From positions 3,417,001 to 3,481,000 of the forward strand of contig NC_090775.1 in NCBI RefSeq assembly GCF_001761485.1: DNA of 64,000 bases, written 5' to 3'. Origin of the DNA: Yarrowia lipolytica (taxonomy: Eukaryota > Ascomycota > Dipodascomycetes > Dipodascales). The notes beneath the pieces are model-generated. The model saw nothing but the letters and a program-made list of their open reading frames with translations. It did no database searches and was not told the DNA's origin. The translations under genes and the position numbers were made by a program. Below are positions 36,777-47,228 of this stretch, one piece after another (the first letter of the stretch is position 1; each line of letters opens with the position of its first letter).

Positions 36777-38648
36777 CTATGTTTCATGGGTGACCGAGGT
36801 TTCTAGTGCATCCTCGTCTACGTCACCTTCACAATTTTCACAATCGTCCCAGTTAATAGGAACCCATCTCGCAGGCACCTGTTTCTGGGTCGTAATGCAT
36901 CGCTTGTCGTCGAACTTTGTCACAAACCGCTTACGAATGCCAAAAACCTTTTCCCACTCTCCATCAATTCCAGCCTTAAGGCGGTAGAAGGAGTCGGGAT
37001 TGTCGGTTCGAGGCGGCAGCAGCATGGTGGCTCGACCCACAAAATCGGGGTCCAGCTTGCCACGCTGCCGCATGAGAGCCTCGGAAGCATACACCCTCAG
37101 AAAGTCGGGGTTCATCCGGTGCTCTCGGGGGCGAACCACAGGCAAAAGAGTAGAGCTGTAGTTGTATGTCTTGAGAGGAATGTTTCTGGGAGAAGCAGTG
37201 GAGGTAGAAGTGGCAGTAGCAGCTTCCTCGTGAGTACAACCAGCGTTGTCGGCAGCAGCCGCAGCCGCAGCTTGGTTCAGCTCGTCAGTCATAACCATAC
37301 ACTCATCTGTGGATCGGGGAGAAAATGCAAACAACGCCGAGTTGGAACTCACCTGGGCCTGCTGAGACGTGGAGAACTTGCTGGCGGCGTTGCTGAAGGC
37401 CTTGAAAGACTTGGTGATGTTGGACACCAGTTTGGACCGCGTGGAGGTCGAAGTGGTAGCCACCGCAGCTGCAGCAGAGGCAGCAGAGGCATCGGCGGTT
37501 GAAAGAGTTCCATCGTCGGCAGTAGCAGTACCCACTACAGAGCCGCTATCGTGTGATGCAATGGATGCGGCCTTCTTAGGATAGACGTAGTCCACCCCGC
37601 TCATGTCATCATCATCGGTGAAAGAGGCAAACGATTCTGTGCGGGGGAAGCCCAGAGAGGGGGCGTCCGACTCGTCTCCAAATTCGGAGTCGTCCCCAAA
37701 CTCAGAAAGAGGATGGTCCGACACGGGAATGGGACATGCACATGTCACCTGTCGCGACGAGGATGAGTTCTTGCTCGAGAAGGACAGCAGAGAAGTTCGC
37801 CGTTTGGGTAAACGGGAAAGAGCACGGCTGGAGGCAGCAGCAGACATGGTCCCGGGGAAGTTGTTGTTAGTAGAGGGTACGGCAGTGCCAGCTGACGTAG
37901 CAAGCACAGGTACAGTGTTGTTTCTGATAGTAGTGACGCCATTTGTGTCGCTAGTGTTTGTGTTGGTAGCCACGTTGGTGTCATCTTCGTTGGTGGCAGT
38001 GGCGGTGGCATTGTCAGTGACAGCGCTAGTGGCCAAGGCAGGGTCATAGTCGATGCTGCTGGCTGAGCTAATGGAACTAGCGAACATGTCGTCAGGAGGG
38101 CTCGTGGCATAATAAGGTGTCTGGGAGTCCCGAGCCAGTCCAGAGAGTCGCTGCAGGAGGCCGTTTGTGTCATTGTATGTCTGGCCAAACAAGGACTCGT
38201 ACTCGTCGTCGTCGTCATTATCGTTTGATTCTGATGAATACACCATAGACAAATGAGGTGGGGTGATGGAAAGACGACCCAGAGTGATGCCCGTGCCCAT
38301 GACATAAGGGTTCTCACGCTCCATGATAGTCACATGAGACCCCGAGGGAGTAAGATGTGTAGCACCACGGACGATTTCCGTTGTGTCAGCAGGCTTGTTG
38401 AGGCTTTGAGTGGTGGACACGGTGGAGGTCGAAGACACCTTTCGTGCGTTCTTGTGATACGTCTCATCATCTCCATCTCCGTCACTCCCTGCGGTGTCCA
38501 AATGTGAGGTTTTCTTTTTGCTCTTCTTCCGTCTTCGTCCGATGGGAATCTGAGTCGATAGTAGCAGCTCGTTGACGCTGGGGTTGATTGTACGGCGGGG
38601 CACTGCAGTTAGCCCTGAGCCCCTGGTTTCAACAGTTCTGAGGTTCAT
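36777..38648 (-). CDS. Unrecognised serine/threonine-rich protein with a structured C-terminus
   Basis: A 623-residue protein starting at the ATG at 38648. Most of it is low complexity: a lysine/arginine cluster near 38-47 (GRRRKKSKKK), acidic DDDDEYE, runs of T, A and N, and an alanine-rich stretch. An acidic repeat, GDDSEFGDESD, lies near the middle. The last 130 residues look folded: RPREHRMNPDFLRVYASEALMRQ followed by RGKLDPDFVGRATMLLPPR, then a tryptophan- and lysine-rich end (EKVFGIRKRFV...VPARWVPINWDDCE). I do not recognise the family. Features fit a phosphorylated regulatory or scaffold protein, but that is a guess. Confidence 0.75.
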   Translation of the reverse strand: MNLRTVETRGSGLTAVPRRTINPSVNELLLSTQIPIGRRRKKSKKKTSHLDTAGSDGDGDDETYHKNARKVSSTSTVSTTQSLNKPADTTEIVRGATHLTPSGSHVTIMERENPYVMGTGITLGRLSITPPHLSMVYSSESNDNDDDDEYESLFGQTYNDTNGLLQRLSGLARDSQTPYYATSPPDDMFASSISSASSIDYDPALATSAVTDNATATATNEDDTNVATNTNTSDTNGVTTIRNNTVPVLATSAGTAVPSTNNNFPGTMSAAASSRALSRLPKRRTSLLSFSSKNSSSSRQVTCACPIPVSDHPLSEFGDDSEFGDESDAPSLGFPRTESFASFTDDDDMSGVDYVYPKKAASIASHDSGSVVGTATADDGTLSTADASAASAAAAVATTSTSTRSKLVSNITKSFKAFSNAASKFSTSQQAQVSSNSALFAFSPRSTDECMVMTDELNQAAAAAAADNAGCTHEEAATATSTSTASPRNIPLKTYNYSSTLLPVVRPREHRMNPDFLRVYASEALMRQRGKLDPDFVGRATMLLPPRTDNPDSFYRLKAGIDGEWEKVFGIRKRFVTKFDDKRCITTQKQVPARWVPINWDDCENCEGDVDEDALETSVTHET

Positions 38649-39859
38649 AGGCTGTGTGTATTTGGTAGCAATATCGAGAAAGTCGAGAAATTGTTGAAAT
38701 GCGCGGGTTGTCGGTTTGAATGTTTTTTTCTGACTGTGTCGATAGTCGATAGTTGGGGTGCCCGGAAAGCCGTTTCAGTTGTCAGTTACTTCTGCCTCGA
38801 TCAAAAAGATGAAAAAAACGTGGCAAGGTGAAGCAGTGGAAAGAGAAAGGACAGCGTCGTGTATATGCTGCAGGAGACCGAGTAATGTAACTTGCACCAC
38901 TTGTCTATATGTTGTTGCCACCCGCTGTTGTGTGGTGATAGGGGCCAACAATCAGTAGATAAATGTCTTCTCTGTAGCCAAAGCGAATAGCCACCAATAT
39001 ATTGTTGGTGTAGTAATTAGGTTCACAAAAGGAAACGAGTCGTTGGAGGCTTATTTATTCCGGGAAATGGCGCTACTACAATTCAGACTCACACACTAAT
39101 CTGATCCATGCGTTTTCTAGATGGGAAGTTGGAGACACGCCGAGCAAGTCACGAAAGGGGTCTAATTTCCATTGGAGTCCGGGTCGGGTCCTTTTCTGGG
39201 ACTACGCTAGCGCTCGGTCACCCCCTAAGCCAGTAGAATGTTTGGCGTTGCCTTCTTCCATGCGATAAACGCACACACAGGTAAAACAGAGAACCGATTT
39301 GCACATATCACTTTATCCTAGAGGTTATCGTGGTTGGGGCTAAAGATAGGGTGACAGATAGCTTATTGTAGGGGGCAGCCAGAGGCTAATAAGCAACATT
39401 CAAAGTCTCGAAATGCGGTCTTTACGAGCCGATAGCAAGCCCTTTTGCTGCCCCTCCTTCTCCTGGGCCATTACAAATTAATCTCGTCTCAACACTCTAC
39501 ACCAATGCTGCATGACCTACCTGTTGTTAGGTGCGCAAAGGCTGCAAGGTGTGTCATGTCTATGTGGGTCCTACGTCATGGGATGAGCCGCAAGCACAAG
39601 TTGCAAGAGAGCGCATTTTGTTACACGAGCACAAGCAATAGCAGCACAGCTTGTATGGACATGACAGATTTTTTGCCCCAAAATTGCTAATATCGAAAAA
39701 AGTGGACCACAACCCCCAAAAGGCCCTGGCTCAGGGTTAACCTCCCAGTCGGAATCCGCCTTCTCAATCCAGAAGAGCTTCGGCTTATCTGGCTGTTACC
39801 CGGCACACGGCATTAGCGGACAACAAGGTGGTAAACGGCTCTGGCCGATCCGAGGAGAT

Positions 39860-39873
39860 GGGGTTAGGGTGTG
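39860..39873 (+). promoter_or_regulatory. GGGGTTAGGGTGTG site
   Basis: It shares GGGGTTAGGG with the sites at 22628 and 41181 (minus strand). Candidate Tbf1/Tay1-type site; binding is inferred. Confidence 0.3.
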
Positions 39874-40052
39874 ACTGTGTGAAGCGCTCCCTTCTCCCTT
39901 CAAGAATAGTTGTGGAGGCGCCAACCAATCTTCCAAGAACAAAAAAAGCTCTGCAAAATCGTCTGTATCAACATAAAAAATAAAAATAAGACGTGGCTGG
40001 GGCGCCACTGAGCAGACCCACACAGCCATACAGAAGATCAAAGACCCACCCA

Positions 40053-40060
40053 TATAAAAG
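40053..40060 (+). promoter_or_regulatory. TATAAAAG TATA box with no matching gene
   Basis: A consensus TATA box on the plus strand in a gene-free stretch. Downstream reading frames are short. It may drive a non-coding or short-exon transcript. Confidence 0.35.
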
Positions 40061-40436
40061 GAGAAGTGTTATCCTGTTGCTTCGAATACGATACATACCG
40101 CTCGGCTATGTGCATCACCGTCAGGACCCATAATTATTTTATCCACTCCCATTTTGGTCCTTTTTTTTGACTCTTTTGTCGCCCATTTTTGTTTACGTCT
40201 ATTCTTTTGTGTTGTCTTGTTTCACTGGTGCGGATCGTGAAGTGCGGAGTCCACACCCTTGCCGTTTGCCGCTGGGCTTGTGCTCTTTGTGGGTTTACAG
40301 TGCAACCGCAAACCCCCCTACAGTGTGCCACGTGGGTGGCAATGAGGAGATAGAGCCAATCTGCATCAGTGAGAGCCCTCCGATAACACCAGAAGAGACA
40401 CGTAACATTGAGAGCACAAGGCCGTGGCTGGGGTGA

Positions 40437-40457
40437 CAACATGGCGGTGCCATGTTG
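40437..40457. repeat. 9-bp inverted repeat, CAACATGGC / GCCATGTTG
   Basis: Exact 9-base arms separated by GGT; could fold as a hairpin or act as a dimeric binding site. Confidence 0.7.
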
Positions 40458-41180
40458 GTCCGAGTACAGTAAGTGGTGGCTATACACCCTCTGCGAGTGG
40501 TCCAACACTTCTGCTCTGCAACTCACTATCATTAGCTACATGCCACAGGTACAACTTAACTAAGCGCTGGCTTTTATGGGATTTCATGAGTCGGAACGTT
40601 AACACAGCTGGGGTAACCTCTAAGCACATCTGGAAAACAAATGCGAATGCATGGAGCTCTCAGTCGGTCCCCTCCCTGTAATGCTTGCCCAAACACGAGG
40701 TGCGATGCGACCTTCTCGCCGCTCGGCTCGGCATCTTTTAATGTTTCATTTAACGTGTACAAGTACAACATTATCCAATTATGACAGCAAAGATCAACTT
40801 GATTCCTCCCTGAAGGGCTCTCAAATCCCGTATTGTAAGTACGCCCAATAATTAGGGCTTATGTTGCGTATTAGCATTCCATGGAATAGGAGGTTCGCCT
40901 ATTACAGAAATGTCTTGTAGTCGCCATAGCAAGCTATACCAAACGCAATCATCCTATCGCGAGTCAGCCCTTCAATTGACAGTTTGCGTGCTACCCCCCC
41001 TGAGTTCTGTTTACCTGACTGTTTACATCCGCGGAGACGTCGGTTGAAACAAAAAAAAAATGACAGAATCAGTCATCGGAGAAGCGGAACCAGTGCTGCG
41101 TCCACCATGCTACATAATTTTTTAGACTCCAAATTCCCGCATAGTTTCTGTCTCCCCAAATCTCTGTTTTACGTATTTTC

Positions 41181-41194
41181 TTAACCCTAACCCC
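41181..41194 (-). promoter_or_regulatory. TTAACCCTAACCCC, TTAGGG-type site
   Basis: On the minus strand this is GGGGTTAGGGTTAA, sharing 12 bases with the site upstream of tropomyosin. It is isolated, not a telomere array. Confidence 0.4.
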
Positions 41195-43160
41195 AGTTGA
41201 CAACTGTGGGGGGACGGACGGGACGGAGTATGTCAATCTGTAGACCCCGTGTGGCCAAAACTACCAAGAATGACATTTTCGGTTATCAGTGCTATCACAG
41301 TTTGCCCCTTGTCTCACCATCCACATAGTTGGCGTTTGTTAGGGTGAAAATCGTTCACTTTTGAACCGAAATGCTACTGTACACCAGAAGTCCCTGGTAT
41401 GATACTTACAGTATGTACTGTACGTACCAGAGGCTATTAAGGTCCCAGCACTGCCTGACCAAGTCCCAACGAAAGTAGTTACGTCTTGGCCCAAACTCTG
41501 GTTAAAAGCCGCTAGCGCCAAAGCCTAACTGCATTCTCTTGAGTGGAATAAGATGCCTCGTTCTGGAACAAGATAATACGTAATACGACAGAAAAGGGAA
41601 TCTAAGCCTCACTGAAAAGGGGGAAATACACCGGCCTGAGGGACTTTATGAGGGTATAATTAACTCACGACTCCTTTCTGACATAGGACGTCCGCACCTT
41701 TTTTTCTTCTTCTTTCGTGCACAACATTGCTAAAAGTGCATTTCCCTCCCAACGGGTTTTTCCTCGTGTACGCCGTAGACGTAAGGGTTGCATGGCAATG
41801 CCAGTGTACATGCTGTACTTGTATCTGTCCTTTTTTTTCAGTGCAACAGATCACTCTTGCGAGCCATAAAAGCAAATGCGTGCATAATTAATGAAATGTT
41901 AGAGTGCCGTATGACCACCAGTATGCGAGCCCCATTACCCAAGATTTTTCAGAGTGCCGTACGAGTACAGATTTGGAGTGCGTGAGAATGCAGTTCAGAA
42001 AATTGTGCCGTTCAATAATAAGGGTATTTATTGCTCATACGGTTATTGAGGGTTATGAGCGGAGTGGTATGGCTCTTCACACGGGCAGATATAGGGGCTG
42101 TCTCTACAGTTAAGAAGTATGTAAGACTGCACCCCCGCCACAGGTAACTATTACTAAGCGTAGAACCTGGCTTATCTCACTCACGTCTGCCTCTGGCATC
42201 TGTCATCTCCATCTAAAACGTCATGGAAAAAGTCAATGAATTCATAATGGTGGACCTTGTCAATTAAGCCTCTCTGGCTGTATGATACCCCGGTAGCAGA
42301 TCGACACTCGGGATGACAGCCACAATCGACGATATCAATGTAACCTCTTTCGGTGGAGGCCCAGTGCCGTGCATAACCTTGTAGGTGACAACTCCGATTA
42401 TTGATATCACGCAGCTGTCGTTATCATCAGTATTGGTAATTGCTTTATCTACCGTACATACCCGTGGTTCCTTTGTTTGTTTCCGATGAGAGCAGTTTAT
42501 AACCCCAGTCGCCGTGTATCGGTGTTCATTGTCGATGTGGCTTGAAGTCTACATGCTGTACCAGTACAAGCACTGTAGATGCAGAAGTGTTTCCTTACAA
42601 TAAGCGGTGATTGTCTTGTAGCTGGAGATTGGGTCAAGGAGAAGACAATGGTCAGAAAAGGCAGCGATAAAGAGCTGAGAGACAGTAATTACTTTCTTGT
42701 ACAATAGTGTCCGGGGTCAGCTATTGGGTGTCAATGGGTTGGTACAGAGCATACAACAGAGTGCAAGAACTTGAAAGGACTCTCTGTGTTTGGATACAAA
42801 TATGTACACTTAGGTATAAGTATGAATTTGGTTAGCTGCTCTACTCGTGGCTGCGACGACCAATTACAAAGGCCCATAAGGGAGACCTGATGTGCTTTAT
42901 TTAATCACTGTGCTTGCATCTTTTCTTTACGAGGCACTATAGCTATCTATGGAGATATCGATTCCACCTCTACTTGTACCTGGAACAAAACAGTTGGCTA
43001 AACTTTTCACGCTCAGTATTCTCCCGGTCAGCTTATACTGTGGAACTCGTACGGACTCATACTTCCCAGATGGTATAGGTACATTGATGTGAATTTTACA
43101 TGTATAAATAGATGGCCTTGGGCTTTTAGCAAGGCCGGGGCCAATTTGAGACGCGGATTA

Positions 43161-44075
43161 TTAGGAACCATCTCCAAGCCGATTAACAAGACCCTCTCTA
43201 TGTGTCGGTTGAGCTGAGGTGCTCGTGCCTGCTTGGGGTGTTTCCGAGTGGGAAACAGAGTCGGTCAGACGTTGTGTAGGAGCGGGAGCAGCATAGTCGG
43301 TGTTGTGCTCTTCCACGTAGACGTCTTCAGTCTGTTCGCGGCTGTTATCAAGCCATCTTTGGACGTAGACCCACGGGGGAGCCAACGGTCTAGATCCGCC
43401 TGAAAACTTGGGGTACACATCTTCGAGGAAGAAGATGACATGACCGATGAACATACCGATGAGCTCAAAGATGAGGGTCTTGTCTCGTCCACTGAGTCCA
43501 GGCTCCTGATGCATCTCGTCATGGTGAGACACCTTGATGGGCCGGCCTCGGTGGTCTCGTCCAGGACCCTCATCGTTGGCAATATATGACATGGCCAGAG
43601 TGACCCATGGCAAGTAGGGTGCCGTGAAGGTGAAAACTCCGAGCAGCGAGACTCGAACGCCTTCGTTTCGTCGAGCCCAGAGGTATGTGATGGCTGACAG
43701 GAGAGAGGATCCCAAGAACGGAGGCGAGATCTTGGGAAATGCAACAGCTATGAGCAGCAGGTTGGCGGCGGCAAAGAGCATGATCCACGCATACTCGGCC
43801 ACGTTGTGTCGGTAGCAACCCTCCTCGAGCATTCTAGGGTGGCGGGAGAGAAAGTAGGCTCTGAGGGCCAGGTCGATATTGAGCTTTCCAAAATAGAAAA
43901 ACGGCGTGACAAACCGCCAGTACTCGTGGCGTTGCACAATGCCTTTCCACAGAAAGATGTAGTGGATCTCGGACGCAAAGCCCAAAAATTGCAGCAGACC
44001 CAGAGTGAACACTCCTCCAATAAATGTCATGGTCACGGGGGGCAGCTCCGTGAGCTGTTGTACAGCCATGTCCAT
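43161..44075 (-). CDS. Derlin (DER1/DFM1 family) of ER-associated degradation
   Basis: A 304-residue rhomboid-like pseudoprotease. It begins LTELPPVTMTF and carries the derlin hallmark WRFVTPFFYFG (the WR motif in the first loop). Several membrane helices follow (YAWIMLFAAANLLLIAVAF, LLGVFTFTAPYLPWVTLAMSYI, IFELIGMFIGHVIFFLEDVYP), then the conserved FSGGSRPLAPPW after the last helix. The active-site serine and histidine of rhomboid proteases are not evident, as expected. The tail is long, polar and disordered. Derlins help move misfolded proteins out of the ER membrane with Cdc48. Length is closer to yeast Dfm1 (341) than Der1 (211), but no clear Cdc48-binding SHP box can be seen in the tail. 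Confidence 0.92.
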   Translation of the reverse strand: MDMAVQQLTELPPVTMTFIGGVFTLGLLQFLGFASEIHYIFLWKGIVQRHEYWRFVTPFFYFGKLNIDLALRAYFLSRHPRMLEEGCYRHNVAEYAWIMLFAAANLLLIAVAFPKISPPFLGSSLLSAITYLWARRNEGVRVSLLGVFTFTAPYLPWVTLAMSYIANDEGPGRDHRGRPIKVSHHDEMHQEPGLSGRDKTLIFELIGMFIGHVIFFLEDVYPKFSGGSRPLAPPWVYVQRWLDNSREQTEDVYVEEHNTDYAAPAPTQRLTDSVSHSETPQAGTSTSAQPTHREGLVNRLGDGS

Positions 44076-44784
44076 TTTGAAAGAATCTTTTTGTGTCGGT
44101 GGTTCTTTTCTTTTGTGTGCTGTGCTGTTTGGAAAAGAGTGTGGAGATGTGAGGTGATGTGATGTGATGATGTAGTGATGTCAGAGAATGGTGAAGTGAC
44201 GTGGAGGAGAAGCAATATAAGGTTGTTATCGAGGGCTCTTGACTAAGCTCAGTAGAGTTGCGCCGAGGAGGTGAGAAGGGGTTTCGGAGTCTTACTGTCA
44301 GTGTATTCGTGTGCTGGATTGTTTATGTTTTTTTTTCAGGTTGATATTGTTTGTTTTTTTGTATTGAAATCGGCATTTAGAAGTCCTCCTTTTCGCTACG
44401 ATACAAATACCTCCTCTCTCCCAGGTACGTATGTACTCTATGGAAAGAGGTCCGATGATTGAGTCTAAGTGTCTCAACAAAGAACGATGTGACCCCAGCT
44501 TGACAAGTGTAATTAACAGAGTGTGAGCATTTAATAATTTCGATAGATCAGGAAGATGAAAAACACAGAATGGGATTCATTACCCAGGTAAAACTTGCAT
44601 ATTGTATCCTATGTACAGAGTTCCATCACGTATCCAAACTACCACCTTCTAACACCACTACAGTATTACAAGTACCGGTACCACAGGGTACTCTCTTACA
44701 ATATCGTTTTCATCGCACCTTCTCTACCCCTTCCCAAATTAATTTCTTCGTTCTGACTATAACTTATATACTTGCAACCCTTGG
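44076..44784. other. Intergenic: derlin promoter and COQ4 3' flank
   Basis: 709 bases; the promoter side of the derlin has T-runs near 44328-44360. No gene is seen. Confidence 0.55.
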
Positions 44785-45573
44785 TCACTTCTTCTTGGCC
44801 ATATCCTTCTTCATCTGTCGGAGATCCGGAGGCTGTTCGATTCCAAGATCTCGTCTCAGCTCCTCGGCGTCCTTCTCCAGAACCTCTTCCCAATACACAT
44901 TAATGACAGGTTTGGATCGGAAGCCATTGTAGAGAGCCCAGGGAAGGTAGACGTCAAAGTACCGCTTGCGCTGCTTGGGCTTGAACTTAAGAGGAGTGAG
45001 GACCATGCCCAGACCACTCATGGGCAGACCTGTATTGGCCCATTCGAACGCCTTGAGAGCCAGCTCACCCTCCATGATGATAGGCAAACCCGTCAGGGCA
45101 TGGTAGAAGTCATGGGACTCACGGTATCGCTGCATGACATAAGCGCACTCGGGATCGTCAATGTATCGCACCTGAGCTCGGGTATCAGGTGAGACCCCCT
45201 CCTTGTCCAGCCACTCCACGTATGTTCGTCCAATGCTTCCGACCTTCATGTTTCGCAGTTTGTCGAGATCCAGACTCTTGCTGGTCATTCGGGGCTGTTC
45301 GCGCAGCAGACGTCGACCGGTCGGGTCTTTGAGCATCTGCTCTCGCAGCTTGTAGATGAAGTAAGGCTGGGCGGTTGCTTCTCCAAGAGTGGCAACCAGA
45401 TCGCCTCGTCGAGAGTCGAAAAAGGTGCCGAACCCACTGCCTACAGCAAGCACGGCTCGTCCCAGACACGTGAGAGGCACGTGTTCGGGGTATGCCTTGG
45501 GGTAGTTGCCGTTTAAGAGCGTTCGGCGCTGAATTGGCGCCAATAGTGTGGTTTTGGGCACCGTTCGGAACAT
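44785..45573 (-). CDS. COQ4: COQ4, ubiquinone biosynthesis protein
   Basis: A 262-residue matrix protein. The family metal motif HDxxHx11E is present exactly: His154-Asp155, His158 and Glu170. The N-terminus ([20 protein letters not shown]) is a basic mitochondrial presequence. The Coq4 core ([26 protein letters not shown]) and the end motif [15 protein letters not shown] are complete. Coq4 organises the CoQ synthome on the inner membrane and was recently linked to head-group decarboxylation/hydroxylation. Length is slightly below yeast Coq4 (335) because the N-terminus is shorter. Another CoQ gene, COQ9, lies 5 kb to the right. Confidence 0.95.
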   Translation of the reverse strand: MFRTVPKTTLLAPIQRRTLLNGNYPKAYPEHVPLTCLGRAVLAVGSGFGTFFDSRRGDLVATLGEATAQPYFIYKLREQMLKDPTGRRLLREQPRMTSKSLDLDKLRNMKVGSIGRTYVEWLDKEGVSPDTRAQVRYIDDPECAYVMQRYRESHDFYHALTGLPIIMEGELALKAFEWANTGLPMSGLGMVLTPLKFKPKQRKRYFDVYLPWALYNGFRSKPVINVYWEEVLEKDAEELRRDLGIEQPPDLRQMKKDMAKKK

Positions 45574-46130
45574 GTTTGTACGCTTGCAAGAGAAAGTGAT
45601 TCACTTAGAGTTGGTGGACTGATGTGAGAGATAAAGTTGATGCATCAAGATGAGCAACTGTGTGGTGTACCAGGTGCTCTAGCTACGACACAAGTGGGGT
45701 AGACCATTGGGAAATATTTAGTGTCCAGATTAATAAAAAAATGTTATAGACTTGTTTGGATGGTAATTTTTTTCCCGAAATTGTGACTACCGGTATCTCA
45801 GAACGATGTTGTGGTGAGGACTGTAGTTAAGAATGCATGAACAGTATAGTATGATCACTGAACAACCCTCATACGACCTACATTGTATGTACTTGTACCT
45901 ACAGTAAGTGATATATATATATATATTCTTCGAACATTGAAAACGTAAGTTACACCTAATAGACCTCATCATATCATATCTTCAATATTCCATTTTATGC
46001 AAATTTCTCTTCCTTCCTTCATGTCAAAAATCACTACAAGCTTTCGGTACAGTATGTACTTGCGCTGGTAAGTTCATGATTCGATGTGCAGCTCAGACAC
46101 AATCTTCCAGCCATAACCACACATCACAAC
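45574..46130. other. Divergent promoter region, COQ4 and RAV2
   Basis: 557 bases between divergent genes. An (AT)8 run occurs at 45911-45926. No gene is seen. Confidence 0.55.
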
Positions 46131-47147
46131 ATGGCACATCTATCGTGGTACCTAGACGATCTGCAAACAATAGTGCCAGAGACCATTTCCAACGGTCTGA
46201 AGCAATGTCTGCTTTCACTCACAGCCCCTGAAGACTCGCCCTTGCCTCCGTTCAAGCTACCCGTCTCATCGCACGCCTCGGAAACACTCAAGGGAGTTGT
46301 CTGTCGAAGTGGAGCTGCTATTACCGCTACTGACATCCAACTGAAACTCCATTCACTGAAAAACAAATCGTTCACAGTCAGAATCAATCCAAAAACAGAC
46401 GGATACCAACTCAGCCAGATCGACAGCTGTATCAACCACGTCAGCCTAGCATTGGACCAATGTGACGCCATTATCGGCTCAAGAGATCCACAGTACCTCA
46501 ATATAGTAGCCCAATCGCTCATCAAACACATCAACGAAGCCGTGGCGTCAATCAACTCACCTGTCGTGTTGCTAGAGAAACCCACTGAACCGGCTGGAGG
46601 AATCCCCAGCAACAACACCTCGCGATGTGCTACACCCAACCCCAACATTTCGCACTCCAGTCAGTCTATCCCCGTCTCGCTGTCTGGAACTCCGCACTCC
46701 ACACCCTGGCTGTTCCCCAACACTCCTCCAGTTGACTGCTTCAACCCAAACCTACCTCCAGAACTCATTGTCGAGTTTTACATTGCCAAGTGTGCCATTG
46801 TGGTGGACGTGCATGTTGTGGACCGAGGCATCAGTCGAGCTGGAACTCCCTCGCAGAACCCTTCACCTTCTTCGTCTTCCGCAAACTTGGCTGCTCTCAC
46901 TAACCTCTTCAAACGAGCTCCGGTAGCCTCCAATACAGCCCCCAAAATCACTTACAACGGAGAACTGGTGAGCGAGGTGGAACGAGTGGTTGTGGATACG
47001 AAAGATCCCATTCTTATGTCGATAGAGGCCAAGCTGAGCGCAATCAAATCTGCTGCTTATCGTCTCCATCGAAATCTGGCTGCGGTATCAGGTGCTTCAG
47101 AAGCTGAGCAAGTTATCATGCCTGTCACAGAGGTATCTGCTAACTAG
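46131..47147 (+). CDS. RAV2: RAVE complex subunit RAV2 (Rogdi family)
   Basis: A 338-residue protein of the Rogdi/Rav2 family. Its N-terminal part (LSWYLDDLQTIVPETISNGLKQCLLSL...) and the conserved ELIVEFYIAKCAIVVDVHVVDR block (both strands of the family signature) are clear. A low-complexity insert (NPSPSSSS) separates them from the final helix (DPILMSIEAKLSAIKSAAYRLHRNLAAV). Rav2 acts with Rav1 and Skp1 in RAVE, which re-assembles the V1 and Vo sectors of the vacuolar proton pump. The ATG at 46131 is the first in frame; the upstream extension starts with GTG. It converges with the tail-anchored FHA gene, 81 bases away. Confidence 0.85.
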   Translation: MAHLSWYLDDLQTIVPETISNGLKQCLLSLTAPEDSPLPPFKLPVSSHASETLKGVVCRSGAAITATDIQLKLHSLKNKSFTVRINPKTDGYQLSQIDSCINHVSLALDQCDAIIGSRDPQYLNIVAQSLIKHINEAVASINSPVVLLEKPTEPAGGIPSNNTSRCATPNPNISHSSQSIPVSLSGTPHSTPWLFPNTPPVDCFNPNLPPELIVEFYIAKCAIVVDVHVVDRGISRAGTPSQNPSPSSSSANLAALTNLFKRAPVASNTAPKITYNGELVSEVERVVVDTKDPILMSIEAKLSAIKSAAYRLHRNLAAVSGASEAEQVIMPVTEVSAN

Positions 47148-47228
47148 AGACATTATTTCAGCACCTTATCTATTTATTTATTCAACATTACACATACCGT
47201 ATTAATATCATCATTATCGTATTTCATA

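Larger units (their letters stand above)
38649..43160. other. 4.5 kb stretch without a recognisable gene
   Basis: This is the largest gene-free stretch in the window. All open frames are under about 135 codons, overlap on both strands and show no domain. It contains a good TATA box (40053-40060), a 9-bp hairpin (40437-40457), two GGGGTTAGGG-type sites (39860 and 41181) and TACTGTA motifs near 41398-41432. Possible contents are a long promoter, a non-coding RNA, a short-exon gene, or a replication or centromere element; none can be shown. Confidence 0.5.

Noticed and set aside
40167-40436. 89-codon frame after the orphan TATA box
   Set aside because: Begins with TTG, no domain; codon use not convincing.
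41181-41194. Telomere remnant
   Set aside because: Only about two hexamer-like units, and Yarrowia telomeres use a different ten-base repeat; better seen as a factor site.
45911-45926. (AT)8 run as a promoter element
   Set aside because: Simple repeat with no consistent distance to the COQ4 or RAV2 starts.
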